From assembly GCA_007132505.1 (NCBI GenBank), contig SLOM01000132.1, forward strand, positions 1 to 35,167: a DNA stretch of 35,167 bases, given 5' to 3'. A program made the translations under genes and the position numbers. Positions 7,653 to 16,519 of the stretch are shown in pieces. Under the pieces are notes generated by a model. That model ran no database searches. It saw only the letters and a list, made by a program, of their open reading frames with translations, and was not told where the DNA came from. How positions within the stretch are numbered: the stretch's first letter is position 1; every line of letters starts with the position of its first letter. This DNA is from Candidatus Sumerlaeota bacterium (GTDB lineage Bacteria; Sumerlaeota; Sumerlaeia; SLMS01).

Positions 7653-9568
7653 TAAGGCTGCTCCGTTCACTCGACCCGGGTTGGTTCGCCCTGCTGGGCG
7701 TCTCGATCTTCCTGCAGGTGCTTCTGCTGACGCGCTTTCCCCCGGACCTGGATCCGGGGCCGGTCTCCGCCGCGCAGGTGACTATCACGGCCGCGGAGAT
7801 CGGGCAGAGCACCGGCACCGAGCCTGCCCGCATCGGTGATTTCCGCCTTACCTCCCAGGGCGCATGGACAACGGATCCAGACGGGCGCACCGCCTCCCCC
7901 ACCGATCCTTCGGAGGTGTATCTGCTGCGTATTGAGACGCCTCCCGGCCCCTGGAACTCCGCCGCCGTGCGCATCGAGGACGCGGCCGGCCATCCGTGGT
8001 CCGTGCGCGTGGGACGGGACCACGAGAGCCAGCTCGCCCCCTCGGTCTCCTCCGGCGAGACCGCCGAGCTGAGAGGAGAGCACTTCCCGGGCGTCCAGGC
8101 CCGGTCGGAGAGCCCGCTCGAGATCGTCCTCCGCCCGCAGGAGACCGGCGAACGGGCGCCAGAGGTCAGCGGGATAACCGTCCGCCTCACCGCAGAGCCG
8201 GACGAACCGCTCCAGCCGGGCTACCCGGGTGTCATGGTGGGTGGTTTCCTGCCTCTGGCCCTGGCCTTCTTCCTCCGCTACATGGGCGGTTCGAAGCGGG
8301 GCAACGCGGTGCCCTTCGGCCTGCTGATCGGCGGGTTCGTGGTGGTGATCGTGGCCTTCAGCGAACCGCAATGGCTGCAGTACCTCTGGGCAGCGACAGC
8401 GGCGCTTTTCCTGGGCGCGGGGGCGAACAACTCGGTTCACTCGGTTCTGAATCCAAAGAGCGCGGACCCGGCCGACCTCAAGCGGCGCAAGGCGCTGGCG
8501 GTGACCGCACTGATGGCGGGACTGATCTGCGTGGCCTTGTGGATGCGGTGGGAGACGTTCGAGGAGCAGCGCGGCGCGCCCTCCGTGCTTCCGGAGAGTG
8601 CCTCTGTTGAGTTGGCACGCGAAGGCCTTCTCGGGGAGGGCATTGCGGGAGTGACAGCAGCTCTGGCGGGACCACTGGAGGAACCGGCCGGCATCCTGGG
8701 GCTGCGGCTTGCGGGATTGGCGCTCTCCGCGTTGCTCGTGGTGGCCTGCTTCGCCGCGGGGAGGCTGCTGCTTGGGCGCAAGGGCGGGCTGCTGATGGCG
8801 GCGCTTGCAGCGGCAAGCCCCTTCGCGGTGGGAAGGATGGGCATGGAGCCCGGGCTGGTGCTCATCGCCCTGTCGGGGATTCCGCCGATCATCCTTTGGT
8901 GGTGGGCGCAGAGATACCGCGAGGGCATCCCCGCCGTGATCGGCGCGGCCTCACGCCGTGGAGGATGGCCTGACAGCGCCACCGCTCCGGGATACGCCTT
9001 CATCCTGCTCGCAGTCCCGGCCATGTTGTTCCTGGTGCGTGGCCTCTCGCTCCCCTATGTGGTGCTGTTTTTCGGGTTCTTCCTGATGATGGGGGTCGGA
9101 GCGCGCTGGACAGGCGCGATCTGCGCCGCCGCTTCAGTTGTCCTGCTGATCCTTGCGCCTGAGGGCATTGGCACTTGGGTCCGGGAGGCGCTGGGTGCCC
9201 TGCCTCGTTCCGCCTTCGGCGACCAGTGGGGGCTGATCCTTCTCGCCACGGGGCTTGTTGCCTATGGTGGACGACTGCAGAGGGCGCTGTCCCGCGGGTG
9301 GGACGGCGCGTTCCTTCTAATCCTTGCGATTCTGTTTGCCATCGTTGCGGTGGCTGGTGTCACGCCGCAGGCGGCCGAACTCGCGGGACCTTCCGCCGCC
9401 GCGCGGGAACCCGTGCATCATGTCCTCCACGCGCTCTTCTTCCCCTACGTGGCGCTTGGCTGGGCGGCGGGGACGCTGGCGCTGACGGACCTGCTCCGCC
9501 GCTACGCCCGCCGGCAGATCACCGCCGCAAGGGAAGCGGCCGAAAAAGAGCGAAAGAGCCCCGAGTAG
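7649..9568 (+). CDS. Multi-pass membrane protein of unknown function
   Basis: 639 residues, coupled to the HD phosphohydrolase by an ATGA overlap. One N-terminal membrane segment (about 12-28) is followed by an extracytoplasmic, strand-rich region of about 160 residues, then roughly ten or more hydrophobic helices from about residue 191 to 620, and a basic/acidic cytoplasmic tail. The loop around RWETFEEQRGAPSVLPESASVELAREGL after an early helix recalls GT-C glycosyltransferases, which carry acidic residues in the first external loop, but I cannot identify the diagnostic motif. Alternative: an unassigned membrane scaffold for the HD protein. Not recognised; no function assigned. Confidence 0.75.
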   Translation: MIRLLRSLDPGWFALLGVSIFLQVLLLTRFPPDLDPGPVSAAQVTITAAEIGQSTGTEPARIGDFRLTSQGAWTTDPDGRTASPTDPSEVYLLRIETPPGPWNSAAVRIEDAAGHPWSVRVGRDHESQLAPSVSSGETAELRGEHFPGVQARSESPLEIVLRPQETGERAPEVSGITVRLTAEPDEPLQPGYPGVMVGGFLPLALAFFLRYMGGSKRGNAVPFGLLIGGFVVVIVAFSEPQWLQYLWAATAALFLGAGANNSVHSVLNPKSADPADLKRRKALAVTALMAGLICVALWMRWETFEEQRGAPSVLPESASVELAREGLLGEGIAGVTAALAGPLEEPAGILGLRLAGLALSALLVVACFAAGRLLLGRKGGLLMAALAAASPFAVGRMGMEPGLVLIALSGIPPIILWWWAQRYREGIPAVIGAASRRGGWPDSATAPGYAFILLAVPAMLFLVRGLSLPYVVLFFGFFLMMGVGARWTGAICAAASVVLLILAPEGIGTWVREALGALPRSAFGDQWGLILLATGLVAYGGRLQRALSRGWDGAFLLILAILFAIVAVAGVTPQAAELAGPSAAAREPVHHVLHALFFPYVALGWAAGTLALTDLLRRYARRQITAAREAAEKERKSPE

Positions 9569-9648
9569 AATCCCTCCGGCCCCTGAGACACCCCACAGGG
9601 CTTTACCCCGGAGCACCGGACTTTTTCACCAGAGGACGGCACACGGGC

Positions 9649-9676
9649 TTGACGAAGCTCGAACCCGCTCCATACT
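9649..9676 (+). promoter_or_regulatory. Possible sigma70-type promoter for the zinc-ribbon gene
   Basis: TTGACG (9649-9654), a 16-base spacer, then CATACT (9671-9676) in a short AT-richer patch, about 65 bases before the ATG at 9741. The match is five of six at -35 and four of six at -10. Sigma factor preferences of this organism are unknown. Confidence 0.35.
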
Positions 9677-9740
9677 TTTTTCGCTGGAGTGCCCACGCGC
9701 GCCCGCCGCACTCCCCGAGACCGGCGAGAGGCAGACCAAC

Positions 9741-10448
9741 ATGCCTTACAAATCCGCCAAGGAAAACTTCTCCAAGGACGAGGTCCTGGAGATACTCCGC
9801 AGGAATGTCGCCCTCTACAAGGACGAGCGCGAGTTCGTCGAGTATATCGTGGAGTTGGCCACCTACCTTATTGACAGGCATTACGGCGGCGAGCGCATTT
9901 CCTCGGGCGAGATGCCCCTGCCTCCCGGGATGCGCGGGCCGGCCAAGCGGCCGGAGACACATGACACCGGCGGATCGCTCGCCAGCAAGGACCTGCCGCC
10001 CCGTGTGTCCGACCTCAGGGGGCACGGCCGCCGGACCGAGTCCGGGTCCTTCCTGCCGCCGTCGTTCGCGCAGGACGACTCCGCGCCGGAAGCCGCGAAG
10101 GAATCCGCCGACCTGGACATGCCGGACTCGCCGCCCTCCGGGAAGGACGCACCCCGGACCCCACCCTCCCCGGCATCACAGGAGCCACAAGGCGGCAGTC
10201 TGCACTTTGTGAGGGGCGAGCACGACCCCGCAGACGCCAACCCGCCCGGGCACGAACCGGCCCCGCCTGGCAGCGAGGGCCAGAAGCCCAGAACCACGGT
10301 CAACGTCTCACGCCTTGGCCGGGCGCGCGTCTATAAGGTGGTGCGCCCCTACAAGGTCTCAACGACGGCCCAGGTGCCCTGCCCCGTCTGCGGCGTGCAG
10401 GTGCCCATGGGCGAGCCGCAGTGCCCCAACTGCGGGCACTTGCTGTGA
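9741..10448 (+). CDS. Small zinc-ribbon protein with helical N-terminus
   Basis: 235 residues; AGAGG lies 9 bases before the ATG. Residues 1-50 are predicted helical and charged. Residues about 55-185 are rich in Pro, Ser, Gly and Asp and are probably disordered. Residues about 186-210 are basic. The C-terminus holds a zinc ribbon with cysteines C214, C217, C228 and C231 (CPVCG...CPNCGHLL). Such domains bind zinc and often contact nucleic acid or protein partners. It is transcribed separately from the membrane protein upstream (172 bp gap) and converges with the radical SAM gene. Function not recognised. Confidence 0.72.
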   Translation: MPYKSAKENFSKDEVLEILRRNVALYKDEREFVEYIVELATYLIDRHYGGERISSGEMPLPPGMRGPAKRPETHDTGGSLASKDLPPRVSDLRGHGRRTESGSFLPPSFAQDDSAPEAAKESADLDMPDSPPSGKDAPRTPPSPASQEPQGGSLHFVRGEHDPADANPPGHEPAPPGSEGQKPRTTVNVSRLGRARVYKVVRPYKVSTTAQVPCPVCGVQVPMGEPQCPNCGHLL

Positions 10449-10527
10449 GAAAGGGCGGTTTGGGAAGCTGCGGGCTGGCATCCATGGCGGCATTACCGGG
10501 CAGTGTCCCGCCGGCCTCCGCGCCCGC

Positions 10528-12519
10528 TCACTTGCTCCGCCGCAAACCCTGTCCGAACTTGCCCAGGAAGCGGAATGTATAGACTGCCTCCGAAAGGGCG
10601 AGGAGTAGTGCCTTGAGGTGCCACCCGAGGCTCAACGGATTGAGCAGCCGCCATTTCTGCCGTCCGTAGAGAATCCAGAACTCATTCAGCCATTTGCGGC
10701 GCATGGGGCCACCAAACGTCCCGCGGAGCCACTCGGCAAGGGTGTGCGGCTCGCTGTCCAGCGCGGGACGATTCCCGTGCCGCAGGTGCCATTCGGTTTC
10801 CAGAATGACCTGCTGAAAGAGGTAAAACTCGCGAACGCCGCAGGCGGCGTAGCGCAAGTACCGCCATGCCTCGCTCCGGAGATAGGCCAGCCGTGAGATG
10901 GGAGCCTGACCGGGACGGCGCTCGCCCCAAGGCCGGCACCGCAGGAATCCGGCGATCATGGGGTGGGAGCGTTCAGTCAGGTGCGCCCATCGGCACCACA
11001 GGAACCCCTTGATCAGCCGCCAGCGGTGCTTGCTGTCCGGATAGTTCACGAGAATCCGGATCATGTTCCGCACGCTGTAGAAGGTCCGCACGGCGCCATC
11101 GTAGGCAGAGAGCCACTCACTCTCGCTCATGCGCTCGTGCACGCTGACGGGCCGGGTGGAGTCATAATCATTCAGGTCCGGACTGATTGGCCGGCCGGCT
11201 GCGTGGGCTTCGGCCCAGTCCTGGCTGCCCGGTATGAGTGTACTGATGAAGAACCATGCACGCGCGAGCCCCATCCTGGCGAGCTGCTCGGCACTCCGGA
11301 CAATGGACTCCGGCGTGTCGTGAGGCAGCCCCACGATGTATCCGCCTTCCGGAGCGATGCCGTGCCGCCGGCACTGGCGGAAGAACTCACTGAGGTCCTC
11401 CACCATGTTTTGCTTCTTCCCTGCCGCCCGCAGGTTTTCGGGATCCAAAGACTCTATGCCGAAAAAGAGCGCATGACCGCCGGCAGCTGCGAATTGTTCA
11501 AGGAATCCGGCGTTGGGGCCCGAATTGCAGAGCACATCCGCTTCCGCCCAAAGCGAAAAATTACACCCCTCCTCCCGCAGGGCCTTCAGCCCCGAGAGCA
11601 GTTCGCGCCAGCGAGGGTTGCGGGCAAGATTATCCGAAGCGAACAGCACCGCAACCTTGCCGCCGTGGGACTCACATTGGCGCCGGACCCAATCAACGAG
11701 GCGGTGCGGATCGCGGCAACGCATGCGCCGGCCGTGGGCTTGAATGGCCGCGCAGAACTTGCACTTGTAGGGACAGCCGCGCTCGGTGTCCACCGGGGCA
11801 ACCGGAGTCACGAAATCGTTCAGCTGATCGTTTGTGTAGATATTGCCGGGTTCGTCAAGATCCTCTGCCAGCCCGGCTTCGTAATAGTTCTTCTGTTTGC
11901 CCTCAAAGATGTCCACAAGAACCCCGTGCCAGGAGTCCTCGCAGTCTGCATCACCATGGAAGACGACGACGCCGGGAGTATCCAGCAATTGCTGGATCTC
12001 CGGTGGCATGCGATGTGGGCTCGGCACGCCCGGCCGAAACGGGTCAATGGTGCTGATTCCATAGAGGGCGGTGTTGATTCCGGCCGTGATATGGGGCCCA
12101 CCAGCGACGCAGATGGCCCCGCGAGTGCGCGCCTCCTCAATCAGGCACTGGGCGCGTGGGAACTGGTTGCTCTGCACACCGACAAGGCCCACCACCAGGA
12201 GCGTCCCCTCCTCGGGGAACCGGCGGAGGAGTTTGCGGAATGCACGCTGTTGCCGGCGGACGCTATCCTCGAAGACGTGCACCTCGGTGGGGAGGCCCGT
12301 GAAGGGCGGCCTCCGCAACGCCTCCTCCGTCAGGCTCTCCAATACCCGAAGGCTATTCGACGGGATGACCCCATAGCGGTAAGTCTGAACGAACGCGCCG
12401 ATGCCCTCCCCGCCGGTGGCATGGTCGTAGTTTGAGGGGTGGATCAGGAGGACGGCGACCCTTCTCCATTCCGAGCGTTCCGGCTGGCCCTCCGTATTCC
12501 CCGCGTTTGAAATGCTCAT
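10528..12519 (-). CDS. Radical SAM protein with B12-binding-like N-terminal domain
   Basis: 663 residues from the ATG at 12519, with GAAGGGTG just upstream; an in-frame GTG at 12534 is the alternative. The N-terminal about 230 residues resemble the cobalamin-binding Rossmann domain of B12-dependent radical SAM enzymes (LLVVGLVG, then GGPHITAG), but the usual DxHxxG cobalamin ligand motif is not evident. The radical SAM core begins with CPYKCKFC (C249, C253, C256), which binds the 4Fe-4S cluster, followed by ERGCPYK context and a GGYIVGLPHDT strand. The last about 200 residues are rich in Trp and Arg and not recognised. The substrate is unknown; relatives act on lipids, tetrapyrroles or natural products. 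The gene stands alone with a 247 bp gap upstream. Confidence 0.85.
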   Translation of the reverse strand: MSISNAGNTEGQPERSEWRRVAVLLIHPSNYDHATGGEGIGAFVQTYRYGVIPSNSLRVLESLTEEALRRPPFTGLPTEVHVFEDSVRRQQRAFRKLLRRFPEEGTLLVVGLVGVQSNQFPRAQCLIEEARTRGAICVAGGPHITAGINTALYGISTIDPFRPGVPSPHRMPPEIQQLLDTPGVVVFHGDADCEDSWHGVLVDIFEGKQKNYYEAGLAEDLDEPGNIYTNDQLNDFVTPVAPVDTERGCPYKCKFCAAIQAHGRRMRCRDPHRLVDWVRRQCESHGGKVAVLFASDNLARNPRWRELLSGLKALREEGCNFSLWAEADVLCNSGPNAGFLEQFAAAGGHALFFGIESLDPENLRAAGKKQNMVEDLSEFFRQCRRHGIAPEGGYIVGLPHDTPESIVRSAEQLARMGLARAWFFISTLIPGSQDWAEAHAAGRPISPDLNDYDSTRPVSVHERMSESEWLSAYDGAVRTFYSVRNMIRILVNYPDSKHRWRLIKGFLWCRWAHLTERSHPMIAGFLRCRPWGERRPGQAPISRLAYLRSEAWRYLRYAACGVREFYLFQQVILETEWHLRHGNRPALDSEPHTLAEWLRGTFGGPMRRKWLNEFWILYGRQKWRLLNPLSLGWHLKALLLALSEAVYTFRFLGKFGQGLRRSK

Positions 12520-12766
12520 ACGTTCACCCTTCACAGAGTCTGCTCAGGGCTGTTTCTATCCGATCTTCACGGGCCCGGCAAGAGAAAGGCTCAGCCAAAT
12601 CGTCCACCGGTCCCTGCCCGTCGGTTTTGCGGCCCGGACCCTCCGGTATTGGGGGCGGCTCCTGCGAATTGGCAGGCGGTGTGTGGCGTTCGCATGGCTC
12701 AAGAAAAGGGGCCGGACTGGAAAGCCCGGGCCCTCTGGTTTGGTGGATCGCCGCACGCGGCGCCGG
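12520..12766. other. Intergenic spacer, no gene seen
   Basis: The spacer is 247 bp between two minus-strand genes. A compact GC hairpin CGCCGC-ac-GCGGCG lies at 12749-12762, immediately after the stop of the DUF3352-like gene. It could act as a terminator, although no T-run follows on the minus strand. No clear promoter for the radical SAM gene was identified. Confidence 0.4.
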
Positions 12767-14554
12767 TCAGTCGTCCGCTGTGAGCAAGGTGTTGTGGACG
12801 CGGATCATGCCTTCGTGGAATCCGCCTGTACCGTAGCTGTCGCCAAAGTGACGCATCCAGACGTGCCCGTCCGGGATCATCGAGGCATCGAAGCCGGGGA
12901 GGAACTCGTCAAGGATGCCCATCGCGAACACGGTCTGCAACTGCCCGGCCAAGCTGTCCATGGCGGAGCTGGGTTGATAGGTGAAGGAGTGGGTGCTGGC
13001 GCGATCCACGCCGTCCAGCGCGCGGCGGAAGCCCGGGTCCTCGGAAAGCGGCTGGGAGCTTTCCCCCTTCAGGGTGCGGACGGCCTCCCGCATTTCAATG
13101 GCGTTGTTTGTGTAGATGATGGCCTGGGGGCTGAAGGCGAACTGCGGGGAAACCGGCCCTTCCTCCATGGGCATCTGGAAGTCCACGAAGGTGATGCCGT
13201 CCTCCTCGCGGTAGGAGATCATCTGGCCCATGTCGGGGTCCTGGCCGACATTGTCCAGGAGCGTCTTCAGGGCCCGCACGACGTTGTCGCCGTTCCGCAG
13301 CCCGAAGAACATCGCCTGGCTGTCCTGCATGCCCCGCATGTAGTCGGGCAGCTGCTCTTCCAGTTCGGGGTCGAGAGCGCGTGAGACATAGACGTGTTCA
13401 CCACTAATGTTGTTGAGCAGGTCGTTGACCGGATCAATTCCGTAGGCGGCGAACTGGCCGAGGATCATCATCTCGACCATGGCGGCCATCTGCGGCTCGA
13501 CGTCGGTGACGATGTCCATGATGGCGCTGTAGAGCCGGCCGACATCGAGGGAGAAGCTGGTCACGGATGTGGCGTCCGCGGAGACGTTCTGCACGAGGTC
13601 GAGCGGCGTTGGCCCGGCGGCGTAGAGCGCCTGGTGAAGGCCCCTGCGTTGGGGTGTGGTAAGGACGTACAGGTCCGAGTCGGTCTTGTCGGCGTCCACG
13701 GAGCCGGTGAGGAGCAGGCCCTCCATGTCGGCGAGGCCGCTGCGTTCGACGGCGCGCCGGATCTGCGGCTCAACGTCGCCGGAGAGCGCCGTGTTGCGCA
13801 GGATGAGGCCGATGTCGAGATAGGCGCTGTAGCGGTTCGGTGCCGTGATGGCGTCCGTGCCGAGCCGGCGGATTTCCTGCCGGCCTCCGATCGAGCCATC
13901 AAGCCGGGGGTTCTGCACCCGGTCGGCGGCCACGGCAAGCGCCCCGTCATCGTCCTGATAGGTCAGGATGAGGTGGTTTTCCGAGAAGGCATAGACGGCC
14001 TGACGTTCCTCGCCCATCTGGTCTGTTCCGGAGACCTTGTACCCTTCGAGGCCGGCGGCCTCGACGGACTCGCGGCGCACGTCCTGCCAGTCGAGTTTGT
14101 CCGGCAGCCCTTCCAGCAGCTCCTGGAAGAAGGCTTTCCCGTCCTCGTCCACCTCGATCAGGATGACGGACTGCGGCTCGGTGGTCATGTCAATGATGCC
14201 ATCGGCCGGTGACTGCAGGTAAAAGGCGACCCCACCGCTGAGTGCGGCCTTCAGGTCCTGAAGGCTTATCTCCGCTTCCTCTTCCGCAGCCTCGACCAGG
14301 CCCTCGATCTGGGAGTTGAACCACTCGCGGAGCGGCGCTGTGTCCGGGTCGTTCCAGAACTGGCCGTAGGCGCTCTCCGAGAAGCTCTGCTCGAGCGCGG
14401 GCAGGTCCTCCGCCCACACGGCGACGAAGACGTTCTCCGGGATGATGGGTCCAAAGTCGGTGGCGGCGGGCGCCCCGGCCGTCCAGACGGTCAGTCCGGC
14501 AGCCAATGCCCCCGTGACGATCATGCTCCCGGGCGTTACGTGATTCCGGCGCAT
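12767..14554 (-). CDS. Secreted DUF3352-like protein
   Basis: 595 residues from an ATG with a strong AAGGAGA ribosome site. A signal peptide is present (basic MRRNH, hydrophobic to about residue 26, APAA). The mature N-terminus, PENVFVAVWAEDLPALEQSF followed by S-YGQFWNDP, matches the pattern of DUF3352-type proteins seen in PVC and related bacteria: a first strand, then an aromatic helix with W-D-P. Later segments repeat the same strand-and-helix architecture (AFSENHLILTY, FSPQAIIYT), typical of the family. Acidic overall, likely periplasmic or surface-exposed. No enzymatic motif; role unknown. It is not coupled to its neighbours (232 bp upstream gap, 247 bp downstream). Confidence 0.78.
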   Translation of the reverse strand: MRRNHVTPGSMIVTGALAAGLTVWTAGAPAATDFGPIIPENVFVAVWAEDLPALEQSFSESAYGQFWNDPDTAPLREWFNSQIEGLVEAAEEEAEISLQDLKAALSGGVAFYLQSPADGIIDMTTEPQSVILIEVDEDGKAFFQELLEGLPDKLDWQDVRRESVEAAGLEGYKVSGTDQMGEERQAVYAFSENHLILTYQDDDGALAVAADRVQNPRLDGSIGGRQEIRRLGTDAITAPNRYSAYLDIGLILRNTALSGDVEPQIRRAVERSGLADMEGLLLTGSVDADKTDSDLYVLTTPQRRGLHQALYAAGPTPLDLVQNVSADATSVTSFSLDVGRLYSAIMDIVTDVEPQMAAMVEMMILGQFAAYGIDPVNDLLNNISGEHVYVSRALDPELEEQLPDYMRGMQDSQAMFFGLRNGDNVVRALKTLLDNVGQDPDMGQMISYREEDGITFVDFQMPMEEGPVSPQFAFSPQAIIYTNNAIEMREAVRTLKGESSQPLSEDPGFRRALDGVDRASTHSFTYQPSSAMDSLAGQLQTVFAMGILDEFLPGFDASMIPDGHVWMRHFGDSYGTGGFHEGMIRVHNTLLTADD

Positions 14555-14786
14555 TCTTATCTCCTTCCTTATTCTGGTGACGAAGACTCTGCGTTCTCAT
14601 GGTTTCGGCGCTTCCCGGCCGTCTTTCTGCCGGGCAGTCTTCGAGGTTCCGCGATTTACACGCCGGGGAAACCTGCCGCAAGGCATTATCAGCCGGCCCG
14701 CTGATATTTCGCCAAAGAGGACGCGGGGAGCGGACAACACGGGCGAGCCGCAGGACCCGGCCGGGAGGGAGGCTGCTCCGGTGTTC

Positions 14787-15068
14787 TCAGTAGGGAATGC
14801 CACGCCGGGTGGCGGCGCGGCGGCGCGCCTGCTCGTACGCGGCCTGGTACTCGCCCGTGCCGGGCGGAGGGAGGGTGCGTTGCCGCGCGAGGTGCTCCCG
14901 CGCCTCGCGGTCAATTTCCTCCTCCAATTTCTGGTCCAGGTTCAGAACCCGGGTCACCAGCAGGGCAAGGTCCGCCTCACCGCGGCTGGTCTGCACGGCC
15001 TCGGTGGCGATCAGCTTCTCGGCGATCTGACGCGACAGGTGCCGGATTCTGTTCTCACTCAGTTTCAT
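14787..15068 (-). CDS. DUF507 family protein
   Basis: 93 residues, starting MKLSENRIRHLSRQIAEKLI, the hallmark N-terminus of the DUF507 family. Mostly helical with charged residues (LDQKLEEEIDREAREHL) and a basic tail. No known activity. It starts within the stop of the upstream glycosyltransferase gene (ATGA, 15065-15068), so it is translationally coupled to it. The 232 bp after its stop hold no gene. Confidence 0.8.
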   Translation of the reverse strand: MKLSENRIRHLSRQIAEKLIATEAVQTSRGEADLALLVTRVLNLDQKLEEEIDREAREHLARQRTLPPPGTGEYQAAYEQARRRAATRRGIPY

Positions 15069-16192
15069 GGCACGCTCCGGAATTCCTCCACCACTTCCTG
15101 CCAGAGGGAAACCATCCGCGCGGCGTGCGCCTCAATCGTGAAGTGCTCCCGGACGTGCTGGCGGGCCGCCGCACCGGCCTCGCGGAGAGACGCCTCCTGC
15201 CCGGCCAGCTCCATCAGCCGGTCGGCCAGCGGCTCTGCGTCCCCCTCGGGCACCAGCCAGCCGGTCCGCCCCTCCTCGACGAGTTCCGGAATGCCGCCGA
15301 TCCGCGTGCCGATGCTGGGCCGGCCCGCCGCTCCTGCTTCTATGATCGTCCGGCCGAAGCCCTCCTCCGCGCTGATGAGCAGGTTCACGCCGACGGAATG
15401 GTAGAGCGCTGCCATGTCATCCTGAAACGGGAGCCAGAGGGTGGCGCCGCGAAGGTCCTCCCGGGCAAGGCGCTCGCGGAGGCGTTCGCCGTATGCCTTG
15501 GAGGACTTGTGCGCGTCACCGGCCAGCAGGAGCCGCACGTCGGCCCCGCGGGACCGCGCCCGGGCCACTGCCTCGGCCGCCACGAGCTGGTTCTTGCGTG
15601 CGCTGACCAAACCGAACAGTCCGGCAATAAGAGGAGGCGGGTCTTCTCCCAACCAAGTGGCCACCGCCGGGTGCGGGGGATGGGGCGCCTCGAGCCCGGC
15701 GACGCGGACACCGTTCGGAACGACCTGCGTCCGCCCGGCAGCGGGCGACCCGGCGAAGAGGCCAGCCACCGCCTCCGAGACGCAAACGATCCGCCGGCAC
15801 TCCGCCATGCCGTAGTTGTGAATCTGGCGGGTGGTGATGCTCAACCGCACGTGGGCGGTCACGGGTGACTTCTTTTCCGCCGCGCACAAAGCCTGCGGCA
15901 CGATGTGGAACTCGTTCGCGTGAAGGACATCCGGCCGGAAGTCCTTCACGACCCGCCGCAGCCGAGGTATCTGGCGCAGCAACGCCGTCAGACGGCCGCC
16001 GAGCTTCCTCCAGGCACCCTGCGGAACGACCTCCACGGGTACACCCAAGTCTCGTAATTCCAATGCTATACCGTCGTCCTGCGGGCAGACGGCGAGGGCC
16101 TCTGTCCCCTGAGGAAGGTGCCCCGCCAGCTCGACGAGCGAGCGCCTTGCGCCAAGGGGGCGAACGGAGGGTGTCAAGAGCAGAACGCGCAA
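15065..16192 (-). CDS. Family 4 glycosyltransferase (GT-B fold)
   Basis: 375 residues. N-terminal domain MRVLLLTPSVRPLGARRS with the early Gly-rich loop, PDVLHANEF, and VPNGV at the domain boundary; C-terminal domain with GLVSARKNQ, LLLAGD and the nucleotide-sugar motif EEGFGRTIIEAGAAGRPS (E-x7-E). This is a retaining GT4 enzyme, probably acting at the inner membrane on a surface polysaccharide or lipid; donor and acceptor are unknown. The start is TTG at 16192, chosen because MRVLLLTPS is the usual family N-terminus. The nearest good ribosome site (GGAGGAAGGA) is about 14 bases away, so a slightly earlier non-standard start cannot be excluded. Divergent from mraZ; coupled to DUF507. Confidence 0.87.
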   Translation of the reverse strand: MRVLLLTPSVRPLGARRSLVELAGHLPQGTEALAVCPQDDGIALELRDLGVPVEVVPQGAWRKLGGRLTALLRQIPRLRRVVKDFRPDVLHANEFHIVPQALCAAEKKSPVTAHVRLSITTRQIHNYGMAECRRIVCVSEAVAGLFAGSPAAGRTQVVPNGVRVAGLEAPHPPHPAVATWLGEDPPPLIAGLFGLVSARKNQLVAAEAVARARSRGADVRLLLAGDAHKSSKAYGERLRERLAREDLRGATLWLPFQDDMAALYHSVGVNLLISAEEGFGRTIIEAGAAGRPSIGTRIGGIPELVEEGRTGWLVPEGDAEPLADRLMELAGQEASLREAGAAARQHVREHFTIEAHAARMVSLWQEVVEEFRSVP

Positions 16193-16519
16193 GAAAACCG
16201 TCCGAATCCTTCCTCCAAAAATCGAAAAAACCGGAAACTGAACGTAACTACCGTATTTTCAATAATCCAAGACCGATCGGGATGTGGGGGAGAAGGTCTG
16301 GTGGAGCGATTTGGGAAAGGCGATTTTATGGCGAAACTGTACAATATACGAATATTCAGGGCTCGCAAAGCATCATATATAGTATATACCTCTGGACGCA
16401 GCAGGAAAAGATGAAAAGCGCGAAAACGTTCCTTGACGCGGTGGAGAGATGTCGGGACTTTTCGGCCATCAGGTGGTGAATAGTGGTAAATCGGGTGGAA
16501 ACGTGGGTAACCCGGACTG
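16193..16519. promoter_or_regulatory. AT-rich divergent control region between glycosyltransferase and mraZ
   Basis: 327 bp without genes, conspicuously richer in A/T (notably 16330-16390) than the surrounding coding DNA. TATAGT (16378-16383) with TTCAGG 17 bases before it is a possible plus-strand promoter; TTGACG at 16433-16438 has no good -10. The last 50 bases hold the GTGG repeats annotated separately. It should carry the main promoter of the dcw operon and that of the glycosyltransferase. Confidence 0.5.
16473..16507 (+). promoter_or_regulatory. Probable MraZ operator (GTGG direct repeats)
   Basis: GTGG occurs at 16473, 16483, 16495 and 16503, that is at about 10-base spacing, ending 13 bases before the mraZ start. 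MraZ proteins bind direct repeats of a GTGG/TGGG core at roughly one helical turn upstream of their own operon in E. coli and Mollicutes. The position and phasing fit autoregulation of the dcw operon by the mraZ product. Confidence 0.6.
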
